Positions 12,976 through 20,245 of a DNA stretch of 64,000 bases are shown here, piece by piece. Within the stretch, counting starts at the first letter, position 1, and the number at the start of each line of letters is the position of its first letter. The notes under the pieces were generated by a model, which did not search any database, was not told where the DNA came from, and saw only the letters and a program-made list of their open reading frames with translations. Made by a program: the position numbers and the translations under genes. Where the stretch lies: assembly GCF_006438725.1 (NCBI RefSeq), contig NZ_RCZD01000019.1:1-64000 (forward strand). Reading direction: 5' to 3'. Origin of the DNA: Ewingella americana. Lineage in GTDB: Bacteria; Pseudomonadota; Gammaproteobacteria; Enterobacterales; Enterobacteriaceae.

Positions 12976-13150
12976 TCAGACGTTCAGCTCAGTCCTGATC
13001 ACCAGACAGCCGTTCTCAGCCGTAATATTCACCGGCTGGCCGGTGGTAAATCCGAACTCCTCCAGCCACTTACCTTTAATCGTCAGCTGTGGACTTGGGT
13101 TGGCCTATCGCCATTGGGGCGATAACTGACGGTGTAAAGGCGGGTTCTGA
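12976..13150 (-). pseudogene. SymE-like toxin gene fragment (frameshifted)
   Basis: Read on the minus strand, this segment encodes two halves of a SymE-family protein in different frames. The upstream half gives a peptide ending in YTVSYRPNGD; the other frame carries LTIKGKWLEEFGFTTGQPVN and then an ENGCLVIRTEL end before a stop at 12,976-12,978. KGxWLEexGFxTGxPV is the core of SymE (SOS-induced, AbrB-fold-related, type I toxin family). No start codon or N-terminal region is seen, and joining the halves needs a frame change near 13,105. SymE-like genes are often found beside CDI and Rhs loci, which fits the position. Confidence 0.7.
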
Positions 13151-13290
13151 CGTGAAATTACGATCCTTTATGATCAATACCGACTCGGGTATATACCCCA
13201 ATCGCTAAACCTAACATCATTCTGGAATCTCCCTCGCAACCTCAATCAGTTACTTGGTCAGCCAGAACGGTTTGCAGTATAATCGGCATC

Positions 13291-13323
13291 GCTGCGGCAA
13301 AATCCGCAGCCGGGTTTCGCAGC
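13291..13323 (+). promoter_or_regulatory. Hairpin plus box-A-like target of the C4-like RNA
   Basis: GCTGCGG (13,291-13,297) and CCGCAGC (13,304-13,310) form a perfect 7-bp stem with a 6-nt loop. It is followed immediately by GTTTCGCAGC (13,314-13,323). The same ten bases recur at 13,507-13,516, and the structured RNA between carries a near-complementary CTGCGAAC. In P4/P1 immunity leaders such a sequence pairs with the antisense RNA to control termination. Confidence 0.45.
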
Positions 13324-13420
13324 CTGTGAATTTCCTCTACTAGCGACATGGAATGTGCTTCGTGCAGATTCAGTGTTGCGGCCTAAGTGCATCTATTGAA
13401 AAGTGATTTTCAATTTCTAT

Positions 13421-13501
13421 GGTGGCTCAGGCGGTGCCGACTTCGGTCGGGCCGGTATTCCAGTAGAGGCCGGTACTGCGAACTCCGTCTGAGCTACCAC
13501 C
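13421..13501 (+). ncRNA. Structured RNA, C4/CI phage antisense-RNA-like
   Basis: An outer stem pairs GGTGGCTCAG (13,421-13,430) with CTGAG and CCACC (13,489-13,501, 3-nt bulge). Inside are a UUCG-capped hairpin, CCGAC/GTCGG at 13,437-13,450, and a CAGTA/TACTG pairing at 13,461-13,478. The unpaired CTGCGAAC (13,476-13,483) can pair with flanking copies of GTTTCGCAGC at 13,314 and 13,507 with one bulge. This A-B-C layout is that of P1 C4 and P4 CI antisense RNAs, which control downstream phage genes. The next gene is a phage-type Ner/Nlp regulator. The family assignment is inference from architecture; a covariance-model search was not possible. Confidence 0.55.
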
Positions 13502-13506
13502 ATCGA

Positions 13507-13516
13507 GTTTCGCAGC
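13507..13516 (+). promoter_or_regulatory. Box-C-like copy of the C4-like RNA target
   Basis: GTTTCGCAGC, an exact copy of 13,314-13,323, lies just 3' of the structured RNA. Its immediate context continues with TTAGGTGGTAGC, which can also pair with the outer stem strand, so alternative folds are possible. It precedes the ner-like gene by about 100 nt. Confidence 0.4.
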
Positions 13517-13618
13517 TTAGGTGGTAGCGTTATCTACTCTATTGGATACGCTAATCTATGAAAACGTCACACAATCCCACCTTCCTGCCGTTCCTCACTC
13601 AGTTTTGCGAGGTGCGCG

Positions 13619-13879
13619 ATGAAAACTAAATCTGACTGGCATCAGGCCGATATTATTGCTGCGCTGCACAAAAAGAACACCACGCTGGCGGCACTCTCTC
13701 GTCAATCCGGTTTAAGTTCGTCAACCCTGGCGAATGCGCTCTCCAGACCCTGGCCGAAAGGCGAAATGCTGATCGCCATGGCGTTGAACGTCAAACCGCA
13801 GGAGATCTGGCCAAGCCGTTATGTTGACCAATCGGGCAGGCTGATCACACGCAATGTCCGAATAGCCAACAAAGGCTAA
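13619..13879 (+). CDS. Ner/Nlp (SfsB)-family DNA-binding protein
   Basis: An 86-aa helix-turn-helix protein very similar to E. coli Nlp/SfsB and phage Mu-type Ner repressors. Diagnostic blocks are DWHQADIIAAL near the N-terminus, LSRQSGLSSSTLANALSRPW as the HTH with the following turn, and PQEIWPSRY near the C-terminus. The start has a good GAGGTG ribosome site 6-8 nt upstream. In Mu-like phages Ner represses early transcription; the host Nlp role is poorly defined. Upstream is the C4-like RNA segment, so the gene may be the controlled output of a prophage-derived switch. A degraded copy of its 5' end occurs at 15,887-15,955. Confidence 0.88.
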   Translation: MKTKSDWHQADIIAALHKKNTTLAALSRQSGLSSSTLANALSRPWPKGEMLIAMALNVKPQEIWPSRYVDQSGRLITRNVRIANKG

Positions 13880-14027
13880 AAGCAGCGGTAACCCATGGCG
13901 GGTGCTGGAATTTCGCTTGCCGTGGGTACGGATTTATATCTGCATTACGGCTTAACATTTTCCTTTTCAGGCCGATAAACATCACCGTACTTCTTCAAAC
14001 ACGCTGCGCCTGACTCGTGGGGTATGG

Positions 14028-14915
14028 TCAGCCAAAAGTTTCAGTAACCGCTTTGATAAAACTGCGTATTTTGACCGTTTGCCGTAAACCCGCCGCCGTG
14101 AGAACGTGCATTTTCCGCGAAGGACATTGGTAATCGGGCAGCACTTGCACCAGCCGCCCGGCGCGGATTTCATCCTTCAATACCTCCTCAGGCCCCTGCG
14201 TCACGCCGTATCCTCTGACCGCTGCGTGCAAAAGCGCTCGCCAGTCATTGGCTCGAAAACGCCCCTCGGGACGTACTTCCTGCGTTTTTCCCTCTTTAGA
14301 AAATAGCCAGCGGCAGGGCGATTTTGGCGACCAAATCCCGTAAATCAGACAGGAGTGAAGCGACAGGTCGGCAGGTGTTACGGGTATGCCATTTTGTTCA
14401 AGATAACCCGGCGAGGCGCAGACGATCAGCCGGTAAGGGCGCAGCGGGTAGGCAATCATCGTGCTGTCGTTCAGTTCGCCAATACGCAGGATAACTTCAT
14501 AGCCTTCCTCGATCGGATCGACGAAACGGTCGGTCAGCGTCAGCTCAACTTGAGTGTCGGGATACTTATCCAAATATTGCGTGATAAAAGGTGCCAGCAT
14601 CGAGGCGCCAAACGTCACCGGGGCATTGACGCGGATTGTGCCGGAAGGCGTGGCTTTCATTTCGAGCGCGATGGCATCTGCGGCTTCTGCCTCTGCCAGC
14701 ACAATTTTACAGCGTTCATAGTAGCTGCGGCCTATGTCGGTCAAGTGCTGGCGGCGGGTCGTCCGGTTCAGCAGCGCCGTGCCCAACCGTGATTCCAGCC
14801 GGGCAATGTGCTTTGCCACCATCTGCGGGGAAATGCGTAATGCCTCTGCCGCTGCGGCGAAGGAGCCGAGTTCGGCGGCCCTGACGAAAACATTCATGCT
14901 GGTGAGTCGGTCCAC
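14028..14915 (-). CDS. LysR-family transcriptional regulator
   Basis: A 295-aa LTTR. The N-terminal winged HTH (about 1-60) contains SFAAAAEALRISPQMVAKHI, and a periplasmic-binding-protein-like effector domain starts near residue 90 (PSGTIRVNAPVTFG). This belongs to the large CrgA/DmlR-like subgroup. Translation most likely starts at GTG 14,915, with AGGAG about 6 nt upstream on the minus strand. The gene is divergent from the reductase at 15,021 with about 105 bp between them, the usual layout for an LTTR that controls its neighbour. The inducer is unknown. Confidence 0.9.
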   Translation of the reverse strand: MDRLTSMNVFVRAAELGSFAAAAEALRISPQMVAKHIARLESRLGTALLNRTTRRQHLTDIGRSYYERCKIVLAEAEAADAIALEMKATPSGTIRVNAPVTFGASMLAPFITQYLDKYPDTQVELTLTDRFVDPIEEGYEVILRIGELNDSTMIAYPLRPYRLIVCASPGYLEQNGIPVTPADLSLHSCLIYGIWSPKSPCRWLFSKEGKTQEVRPEGRFRANDWRALLHAAVRGYGVTQGPEEVLKDEIRAGRLVQVLPDYQCPSRKMHVLTAAGLRQTVKIRSFIKAVTETFG

Positions 14916-15020
14916 GATTCACTCCTGTTTGTTGTTTGTCTATGCTTATGGCGCGTGTTTATCAATGCTGAGTGTCGAATTATTCTTAACCTTCTGACAG
15001 ATAATTGAAAGGTAAAAATC

Positions 15021-15659
15021 ATGAAAATAGGCATTATCGGCGCAGGATTTGTAGGGCGCGCAGTGGCGAAGCTGGCGATCAAGGCCGGGCATCAGGTTAT
15101 GCTCAGCAATTCCCGTGGGCCGCAGACGTTGTTTAGCCTGAAGCCGATGATTGGTTGCGAAATCGGCACTGCCACTGAGGCCGCCGCCTTTGGCGACATC
15201 GTGGTGATCGCCGTTCCGCTTACCGCCCTGGGGCAGTTGCCAGTGGCACTGCTTGCCGGGAAACCGATCATCGATGCCGTCAACTATTACCCTGAGCGCG
15301 ACGGACAGGTGACAGAACTGGATCAGCAGAGGACCACCACCAGTGAATATCTGGCCGGTTTTCTGCCGCAATCGAAGATAACCAAGGCCTTCAATGCCAT
15401 TCAAATGACGGATCTCGAAAGCGATGGCTTGCCCGCGGCAGACCCCGCTCGCCGTGCATTGCCGTTGGCCGGAGACGACGAGGAAACGAAAAAACGTATC
15501 ATCGCTCTTTACGATGCTTTTGGTTTTGACGCAGTGGACGTGGGTGCACTTTCCGAGGGCTGGCGCTTCCAGCGCGCAATGCCGAGTTATTGCGTTCGCA
15601 TGACCAGGCGTGAACTGGAGGGGGTCCTGGCCGAAGCGCGCAGGCCTGAGCCGGTTTAA
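15021..15659 (+). CDS. NAD(P)-binding oxidoreductase, F420-dependent NADP reductase-like
   Basis: A 212-aa Rossmann protein beginning with a dinucleotide-binding loop (GIIGAGFVGRAVAKLA, residues 4-19) and containing the NSRGP segment typical of NADP reductase/coenzyme F420-dependent family proteins (YadB/Fno fold). Enterobacteria generally lack F420, so the natural substrate is probably another NADP-dependent reaction. AAAGGT lies 7 nt before the ATG. It is divergent from the LysR gene, its probable regulator. No partner enzyme is linked. Confidence 0.85.
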   Translation: MKIGIIGAGFVGRAVAKLAIKAGHQVMLSNSRGPQTLFSLKPMIGCEIGTATEAAAFGDIVVIAVPLTALGQLPVALLAGKPIIDAVNYYPERDGQVTELDQQRTTTSEYLAGFLPQSKITKAFNAIQMTDLESDGLPAADPARRALPLAGDDEETKKRIIALYDAFGFDAVDVGALSEGWRFQRAMPSYCVRMTRRELEGVLAEARRPEPV

Positions 15660-15665
15660 CGTGTT

Positions 15666-15802
15666 AGCCTGATCAATGCAGAAAAATCAACGCAATCAGT
15701 ATCCTGGTAGCAGGGCTTGCCGTTGGTTTAGCAGGGACTCCATCGCTGGCTGGTAAGGTGGCGGTGGAGAATAACGCCCTGAAAAGAGTTCCTGTTCCGT
15801 AG
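15666..15802 (+). pseudogene. Degraded copy of the cdiA pretoxin/VENN segment
   Basis: The bases match cdiA 11,890-12,026 with several small deletions. A shared AATGCAGAAAA start, the GCAATCAGT block and an almost identical GGTAAGGTGGCGGTGGAGAA region encode KVAVENN. Downstream of VENN only ALKRVPVP and a TAG at 15,800 remain. The frame is open from about 15,686 but has no start codon. This is a relic of an orphan CdiA C-terminal module, or the scar of a duplication of the CDI tail. Confidence 0.85.
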
Positions 15803-15815
15803 TCCGCTAAAATAA

Positions 15816-15841
15816 AGAACCCGGCGCTAAGGCTGGGTTCT
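15816..15841. terminator. Hairpin after the VENN relic
   Basis: AGAACCCGGC (15,816-15,825) and GCTGGGTTCT (15,832-15,841) pair with one mismatch around a 6-nt loop. There is only a weak T/A tail, so termination is uncertain. It may be the remains of the terminator that once followed an orphan immunity gene. Confidence 0.35.
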
Positions 15842-15886
15842 GACATAGAATCATGTGACTTCATGCTAAACATCCGCATAGCTATA

Positions 15887-15955
15887 CCCCCTTCCTGCCG
15901 TTCCTCACTCTGAAAACTAAATCCGACGGGCATCAGGCGGATATTATTGCGCCAT
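15887..15955 (+). pseudogene. Degraded 5' fragment of the ner-like gene
   Basis: CCTTCCTGCCGTTCCTCACTC repeats the sequence just upstream of the intact ner-like gene (13,580-13,600). It then skips about 19 bp, including the ribosome site and the A of the ATG, and continues TGAAAACTAAATC, matching the first codons, to ATATTATTGCG. The remainder of the gene is absent. The rest of 15,660-16,100 holds no other gene I can support. Confidence 0.85.
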
Positions 15956-16100
15956 TGGGTCTTGACCCTACGCCTATCGTCGCATCGCTTAAAACAGACC
16001 AGTTGCAGGTTTAACAGTGCAATACCCGATGTTTCAATATATTTTGACTCGGTCAGTTGATGAGGGTTGTGTCAGGTAAACGCGCCGTCGCCGCCAAAAA

Positions 16101-17132
16101 GTGATAGGGATAATGGTTGGTTTAATGGGAAAAAATATTATCGATGCGCCAGTGGCGGCTATAAAAATTATCGCTACGGGTATTGCACTACCGGAGGACT
16201 GTGTCACGTCGGCAGCGTTGGATATCCGGCTGGGTAAGCCCGAGGGTTATGTTGAAAAACGGTCTGGTATTGCCTGGCGCTATCATGCGACTGATGAGGC
16301 CAGCCAGGCCGAACTGGCGGCAAAAGCGCTGCATTGCGCGCTGGAGAGAGGAGCCATTGCAGCCTCTTCCATTGATCTGCTTATTTGTGCTTCAGCGATT
16401 GCCGTACAGGCTCTGCCGTGCAGTGCGATTCATATCCTTAAAGCCGCCGGTTTGCCATCAGGCGTGGCCGGATTTGATATCAACAGCAGTTGTGTCAGCT
16501 TTATTTCCGCGCTGGAGGTGGCCGCCGGGCTGCTGAATACGGGGGCCTATAAGCGTATTGCCATTGTCTCGGCAGATTTGGCTTCGCGAGGTATTGACTG
16601 GCGGCACGAGGAGGCGTCGTTCATTTTTGGCGACGGCGCTGCCTGTGCCATTGTCGAGCGTGGTGACGGGCGAAGCGGTATTCTGGCGAGTCTGGTGGAG
16701 ATGTATCCCGCAGGCAGCGAGCTTTGTGAAGTTCGTGCGGGAGGTACCCGCCGCAACCCACGCGCAGGTATGGACGAAAGCGACTTTCTCTTTCATATGC
16801 AGGGAAAACCCCTGTTCCGTTATGCCGCTTCTCTCATGGAAGGCTACCTGTCGCGGCTGCTGCAAAAAAGCGGCCTGACGCTTCAGGATATTGCGACGGT
16901 GGTACCACATCAGGCCAGCCACCTTTCCCTCGAACATATGCGCAAACGGCTGCACGTTCCGGGATCTTCATTGATTGATATTTATCGATATTACGGTAAT
17001 CAGGTTGCGGCTTCGATTCCAACCGCATTGCACGAGGCGGTAATCACTCAGCGCTTTAACGCGGGTAAGCCGGTCATGCTTATTGGTACGGCGGCAGGTC
17101 TGACGCTGGCGGGTATGGTGCTATTACCATGA
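16101..17132 (+). CDS. KAS III-type condensing enzyme (FabH/OleA-like)
   Basis: A thiolase-fold 3-oxoacyl-ACP synthase III-like protein, 343 aa from GTG 16,101; in-frame ATGs at 16,113 and 16,125 are equally likely starts. All three catalytic residues are visible: Cys131 (INSSCVSF), His270 (VPHQAS) and Asn300 (YGNQVAAS). Such enzymes join two acyl thioesters, as in fatty-acid initiation or the head-to-head Claisen condensation of OleA. No acyl carrier protein gene is nearby, so acyl-CoA substrates are plausible. First gene of a six-gene run with overlapping starts and stops; the next gene overlaps by 4 bp. The company of OleD-like reductases, rather than fab genes, argues against a housekeeping FabH. 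Confidence 0.85.
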   Translation: MIGIMVGLMGKNIIDAPVAAIKIIATGIALPEDCVTSAALDIRLGKPEGYVEKRSGIAWRYHATDEASQAELAAKALHCALERGAIAASSIDLLICASAIAVQALPCSAIHILKAAGLPSGVAGFDINSSCVSFISALEVAAGLLNTGAYKRIAIVSADLASRGIDWRHEEASFIFGDGAACAIVERGDGRSGILASLVEMYPAGSELCEVRAGGTRRNPRAGMDESDFLFHMQGKPLFRYAASLMEGYLSRLLQKSGLTLQDIATVVPHQASHLSLEHMRKRLHVPGSSLIDIYRYYGNQVAASIPTALHEAVITQRFNAGKPVMLIGTAAGLTLAGMVLLP

Positions 17133-18145
17133 AAGTTTTGGTGACGGGCGCAACCAGTGGTCTTGGGCGTAACGCTGCACAGTATCTGCTCGATTGCGGG
17201 CATCAGGTGGTGGCGACGGGCCGTAATCGGGTCATGGGTCAACAGCTTGCCAGAGCCGGCGCGAATTTCATGCCGCTGGATCTGGCCCTGGCCAGTGTCG
17301 ACCAATGCGTGAGACTGATGGAGGGGTGCGATGCTGTCTGGCATTGCGCCGCGAAGTCTTCCCCCTGGGGGGATAAGATTGCGTTTTATCAGGCTAATGT
17401 GAAGGCAACGAAAACGTTGGCGGCAGCGGCGGGACAGGCGGAGATCCCGCGGTTTATCCATATTTCCACCCCTGCAATTTATTTTGATTTTCAACATCAT
17501 TATGATCTGCCAGAGACGTCGCTGGCGCGCTCGTTTTCCAGCCATTATGCCAGCAGCAAATATGCCGCAGAGCAGGAAATTGCCGCCGCAGTCGCTCGTT
17601 TTAACCATACGATATTCGTTATGCTGCGCCCGCGCGGACTGTTCGGCGCGCATGATAACGTTATCGTTCCCCGCCTGCTGCAACAGCTTAAACGTGATGA
17701 CGGGGTTTTACGTCTGCCGCGCGGCGGTGAAGCATTGCTGGATCTGACGTTTGTCCAGAATGTGGTCTACGCAATGGCGTTGGCCACCCACCATCAGACG
17801 CTGCGTTCCGGCAGCGTTTACAACATCACCAACCACCAACCTCAGCGTCTTTCTTCCATGCTCGATGCCCTTTTGCGTCAACAACTGGGGCTGAATTATC
17901 AAATAAAGTCCGTGCCCTGGCCTTTACTGTCGATAGTGGCGTTCGCGCTGGAAGGAATAGGGAAATGCACTAATAAAGAACCGCAGTTCACACGTTACAG
18001 TGTCGGAGCCGTTAGCTTTGATATGACCTTAAGTGCAGAAAAAGCGATCAATGAGTTGGGTTACAGACCCAAATTTTCGATGGAACAAGGGATTATGTTG
18101 ACCGGAGAATGGTTGAGGATGCATGGCAAAAATCACCACATTTGA
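17129..18145 (+). CDS. NAD(P)-dependent extended SDR, OleD/3-beta-HSD-like
   Basis: A 338-aa epimerase/dehydratase-superfamily protein. The cofactor loop is TGATSGLGRNAA near the N-terminus and the catalytic pair is in YASSKYAAE. The segment AAKSSPWG followed by an NVKATK block resembles OleD and 3-beta-hydroxysteroid dehydrogenases more than sugar epimerases. A likely role is reduction of a beta-keto intermediate made by the preceding condensing enzyme. It overlaps the upstream gene by 4 bp and the downstream gene by 23 bp, implying translational coupling. Confidence 0.82.
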   Translation: MKVLVTGATSGLGRNAAQYLLDCGHQVVATGRNRVMGQQLARAGANFMPLDLALASVDQCVRLMEGCDAVWHCAAKSSPWGDKIAFYQANVKATKTLAAAAGQAEIPRFIHISTPAIYFDFQHHYDLPETSLARSFSSHYASSKYAAEQEIAAAVARFNHTIFVMLRPRGLFGAHDNVIVPRLLQQLKRDDGVLRLPRGGEALLDLTFVQNVVYAMALATHHQTLRSGSVYNITNHQPQRLSSMLDALLRQQLGLNYQIKSVPWPLLSIVAFALEGIGKCTNKEPQFTRYSVGAVSFDMTLSAEKAINELGYRPKFSMEQGIMLTGEWLRMHGKNHHI

Positions 18146-18929
18146 AGTGGGGTATTGTACTCATATTGGCTGCATGGCCCTGAAAGGGGCCGGGCTAAAA
18201 GTGTGCAAATTTCCTTCCAGAGCTTACCTGCTGGAGGTGGGAGATCGCCGATGGTTGTGGGACACCGGTTATGCCTCCTGGTTTGAGCACTACACCCGTT
18301 CGGGCATTTTCCAGCTCTATCGCCATGTGACGCCAGTCTATTTTGATCCCAACGCGTCTTTGGCCCAACAGCTGTGCGCTCAGGGGCTGGTCAGCCGAGA
18401 CCTCAGCGGGATTATTCTGTCGCACTTTCATGCCGACCATATTGCTGGGTTACGTGATTTCCCTGATGTCACGGGGATCTGTTCTGCAGAAGGCTGGGGG
18501 CATGTGCGCAAGCTGCGGGGATTTACGGCGCTGCGTCAGGGGTTTATTCCAGGGCTGGTCCCCCAGAGTTTCGAGTCCTCGCTACGTTTTATCGAAGGTT
18601 TCGAGCGGATCTCATTGCCCGCGGAATTGGCGCCGTTCGATGCTGGCTATGTCCTTCCTGATAGTCACCGGCAGATCATTTTGCTGCCGCTTCCTGGTCA
18701 CGCTGTCGGACACTTCGGTGCGTTTGTGTTGACGGAGGCGGGGTGGACGCTGCTGGCTGCGGATGCTGCATGGTCATCGGTGAGTTATCGGGAACGGCGT
18801 GGACCCTCGCGACTGGCCAATCTGGTGTTGTCAGACCCCCCGGCCTATTACCATACGCTCAAGCGGTTGAACGAACTCTGGCAGCAGGGTGGCGTTGATA
18901 TTCTGTTGTGTCATGAGGGCGATTTATGA
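18123..18929 (+). CDS. Metallo-beta-lactamase-fold hydrolase
   Basis: A 268-aa MBL-superfamily protein with the full metal-binding set: SHFHADHIAG (His101, His103, Asp105, His106), PGHAVGHFG, AADAAW and a late LLCHEGD histidine. The arrangement is that of lactonase/glyoxalase-II-type hydrolases (compare AHL lactonases). In this operon it could hydrolyse a thioester or a lactone, taking the place that the alpha/beta hydrolase OleB has in ole clusters; that is inference. Starts inside the end of the SDR gene and ends with a 4-bp ATGA overlap into the adenylating enzyme. Confidence 0.85.
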   Translation: MAKITTFEVGYCTHIGCMALKGAGLKVCKFPSRAYLLEVGDRRWLWDTGYASWFEHYTRSGIFQLYRHVTPVYFDPNASLAQQLCAQGLVSRDLSGIILSHFHADHIAGLRDFPDVTGICSAEGWGHVRKLRGFTALRQGFIPGLVPQSFESSLRFIEGFERISLPAELAPFDAGYVLPDSHRQIILLPLPGHAVGHFGAFVLTEAGWTLLAADAAWSSVSYRERRGPSRLANLVLSDPPAYYHTLKRLNELWQQGGVDILLCHEGDL

Positions 18930-20245
18930 TCCCCTTGACCGTGCTTTGGCGTTATTTCGCTTCCCGGAGGCGGCACTTTTCACGGCGCGAAGCGCTTGAG
19001 CGTTGGCAGGCCAAAAAGCTAAAGGCGTTTCATAAAAAGGTGCTCAGGAAAAGCCCATGGTTTCGTCGTTATCTTGCGATGCCGTTTGAGCAGTGGCCGC
19101 TCATGGATAAATCGATGATGGTGCAACATTTCGACCAGATGAACACGGCGGGTTTACAGCAAGACCGACTGATGTCGTGCGCATTGCAAAGTGAGCATAG
19201 CCGCAACTTCGCTCCTAAGGTCGGGCAGTTTAGTGTCGGGCTGTCATCAGGGACTTCAGGACGGCGGGGGGTGTTTGTGGTCAGCCCACAAGAACAGAAA
19301 ATTTGGGCGGCGGCCATGCTGGCTAAAACGTTGCCGGAGGGCTTGTTTGCCGGAGAGCGGGTGGCGTTGTTTTTACGAGCGGATAATAATCTTTATCAGA
19401 GCGTAAAAAACCGCTGGTTAAGCCTGGATTTTTACGATCTGCTGGGGTCTTTTCAGGACCAATTAACCCGCCTTGAGCCATATTCTCCCACCCTGATCGT
19501 GGCTCCCGCACAGGTGCTACGCGCGCTGGCATTGGAGGTGATGGCGAAGAGGTTGAGCCTGAATGTCAAAAAAGTCATTTCGGTAGCAGAAGTGTTAGAA
19601 GCGCAGGATAGGGCGTTGATAAGCCAGGTTTTTGGTGAGGTGGGGGAAATCTATCAGGCAACGGAGGGCTTTCTGGCCTCGACCTGTGCATTTGGAACAT
19701 TGCACATGAATGAAGAGTTCATTCTTGTCGAACCGCAGTGGCTGGATGAACGGCGTTTTATTCCGGTTATCACTGACTTCACCCGGCGGACACAACCTAT
19801 CGTACGCTATCGGCTTGATGACGTGCTGGTAGCCAGAGCCGGCCAATGTCCTTGTGGCAGCGCTGCTCTGGCTATTGAGCATATTGAAGGGCGGCAGGAC
19901 GATCAGTTGATGCTCCCTCTGCGCCATGGGCATCGGCAAACGATTTTCGCTGATGCCTGTAGCCGCGTACTGGCGATGACCCTGCCGTTAACGGCAGACT
20001 ATCGTTTGATACAAACGGGAGCCGATACGCTCTCTTTACTGGCTGATTGCGACCTCAGTACGCTGGAAAAATGCCGCGAGGCATTGACGGCCTTGTTTGC
20101 TCGCCAGGATATCGACGTTGCACAACTGACCTGGACGCTGGGCAGGCAGATCCCCCCCACGCAGTTTGATACCAAGCGGCGGCGTATTATTTGCCGATGG
20201 AAACATGCGGGCGAACGACCCGTACAAACGGAAGAAACAGTGTGA
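18926..20245 (+). CDS. F390-synthetase/PaaK-like adenylate-forming enzyme
   Basis: A 439-aa member of the adenylate-forming clade named after coenzyme F390 synthetase, related to phenylacetate-CoA ligase. The phosphate-binding loop GLSSGTSGRRGVF lies near residues 105-117. A central YQATEGFLAS block and a YRLDDVLV motif complete the nucleotide site, and a CPCGSAAL zinc-like Cys pair follows, as in PaaK-type proteins. It should activate a carboxylic acid as acyl-AMP; the acceptor is unknown. F420/F390 chemistry is not expected in enterobacteria. Sits fourth in the overlapping operon, equivalent to OleC in ole pathways but from a different branch. Confidence 0.8.
   Translation: MIPLTVLWRYFASRRRHFSRREALERWQAKKLKAFHKKVLRKSPWFRRYLAMPFEQWPLMDKSMMVQHFDQMNTAGLQQDRLMSCALQSEHSRNFAPKVGQFSVGLSSGTSGRRGVFVVSPQEQKIWAAAMLAKTLPEGLFAGERVALFLRADNNLYQSVKNRWLSLDFYDLLGSFQDQLTRLEPYSPTLIVAPAQVLRALALEVMAKRLSLNVKKVISVAEVLEAQDRALISQVFGEVGEIYQATEGFLASTCAFGTLHMNEEFILVEPQWLDERRFIPVITDFTRRTQPIVRYRLDDVLVARAGQCPCGSAALAIEHIEGRQDDQLMLPLRHGHRQTIFADACSRVLAMTLPLTADYRLIQTGADTLSLLADCDLSTLEKCREALTALFARQDIDVAQLTWTLGRQIPPTQFDTKRRRIICRWKHAGERPVQTEETV

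Noticed and set aside
12919-13125. Plus-strand 68-residue open frame after cdiI
   Set aside because: It crosses a terminator and is the shadow of the minus-strand SymE-like fragment.
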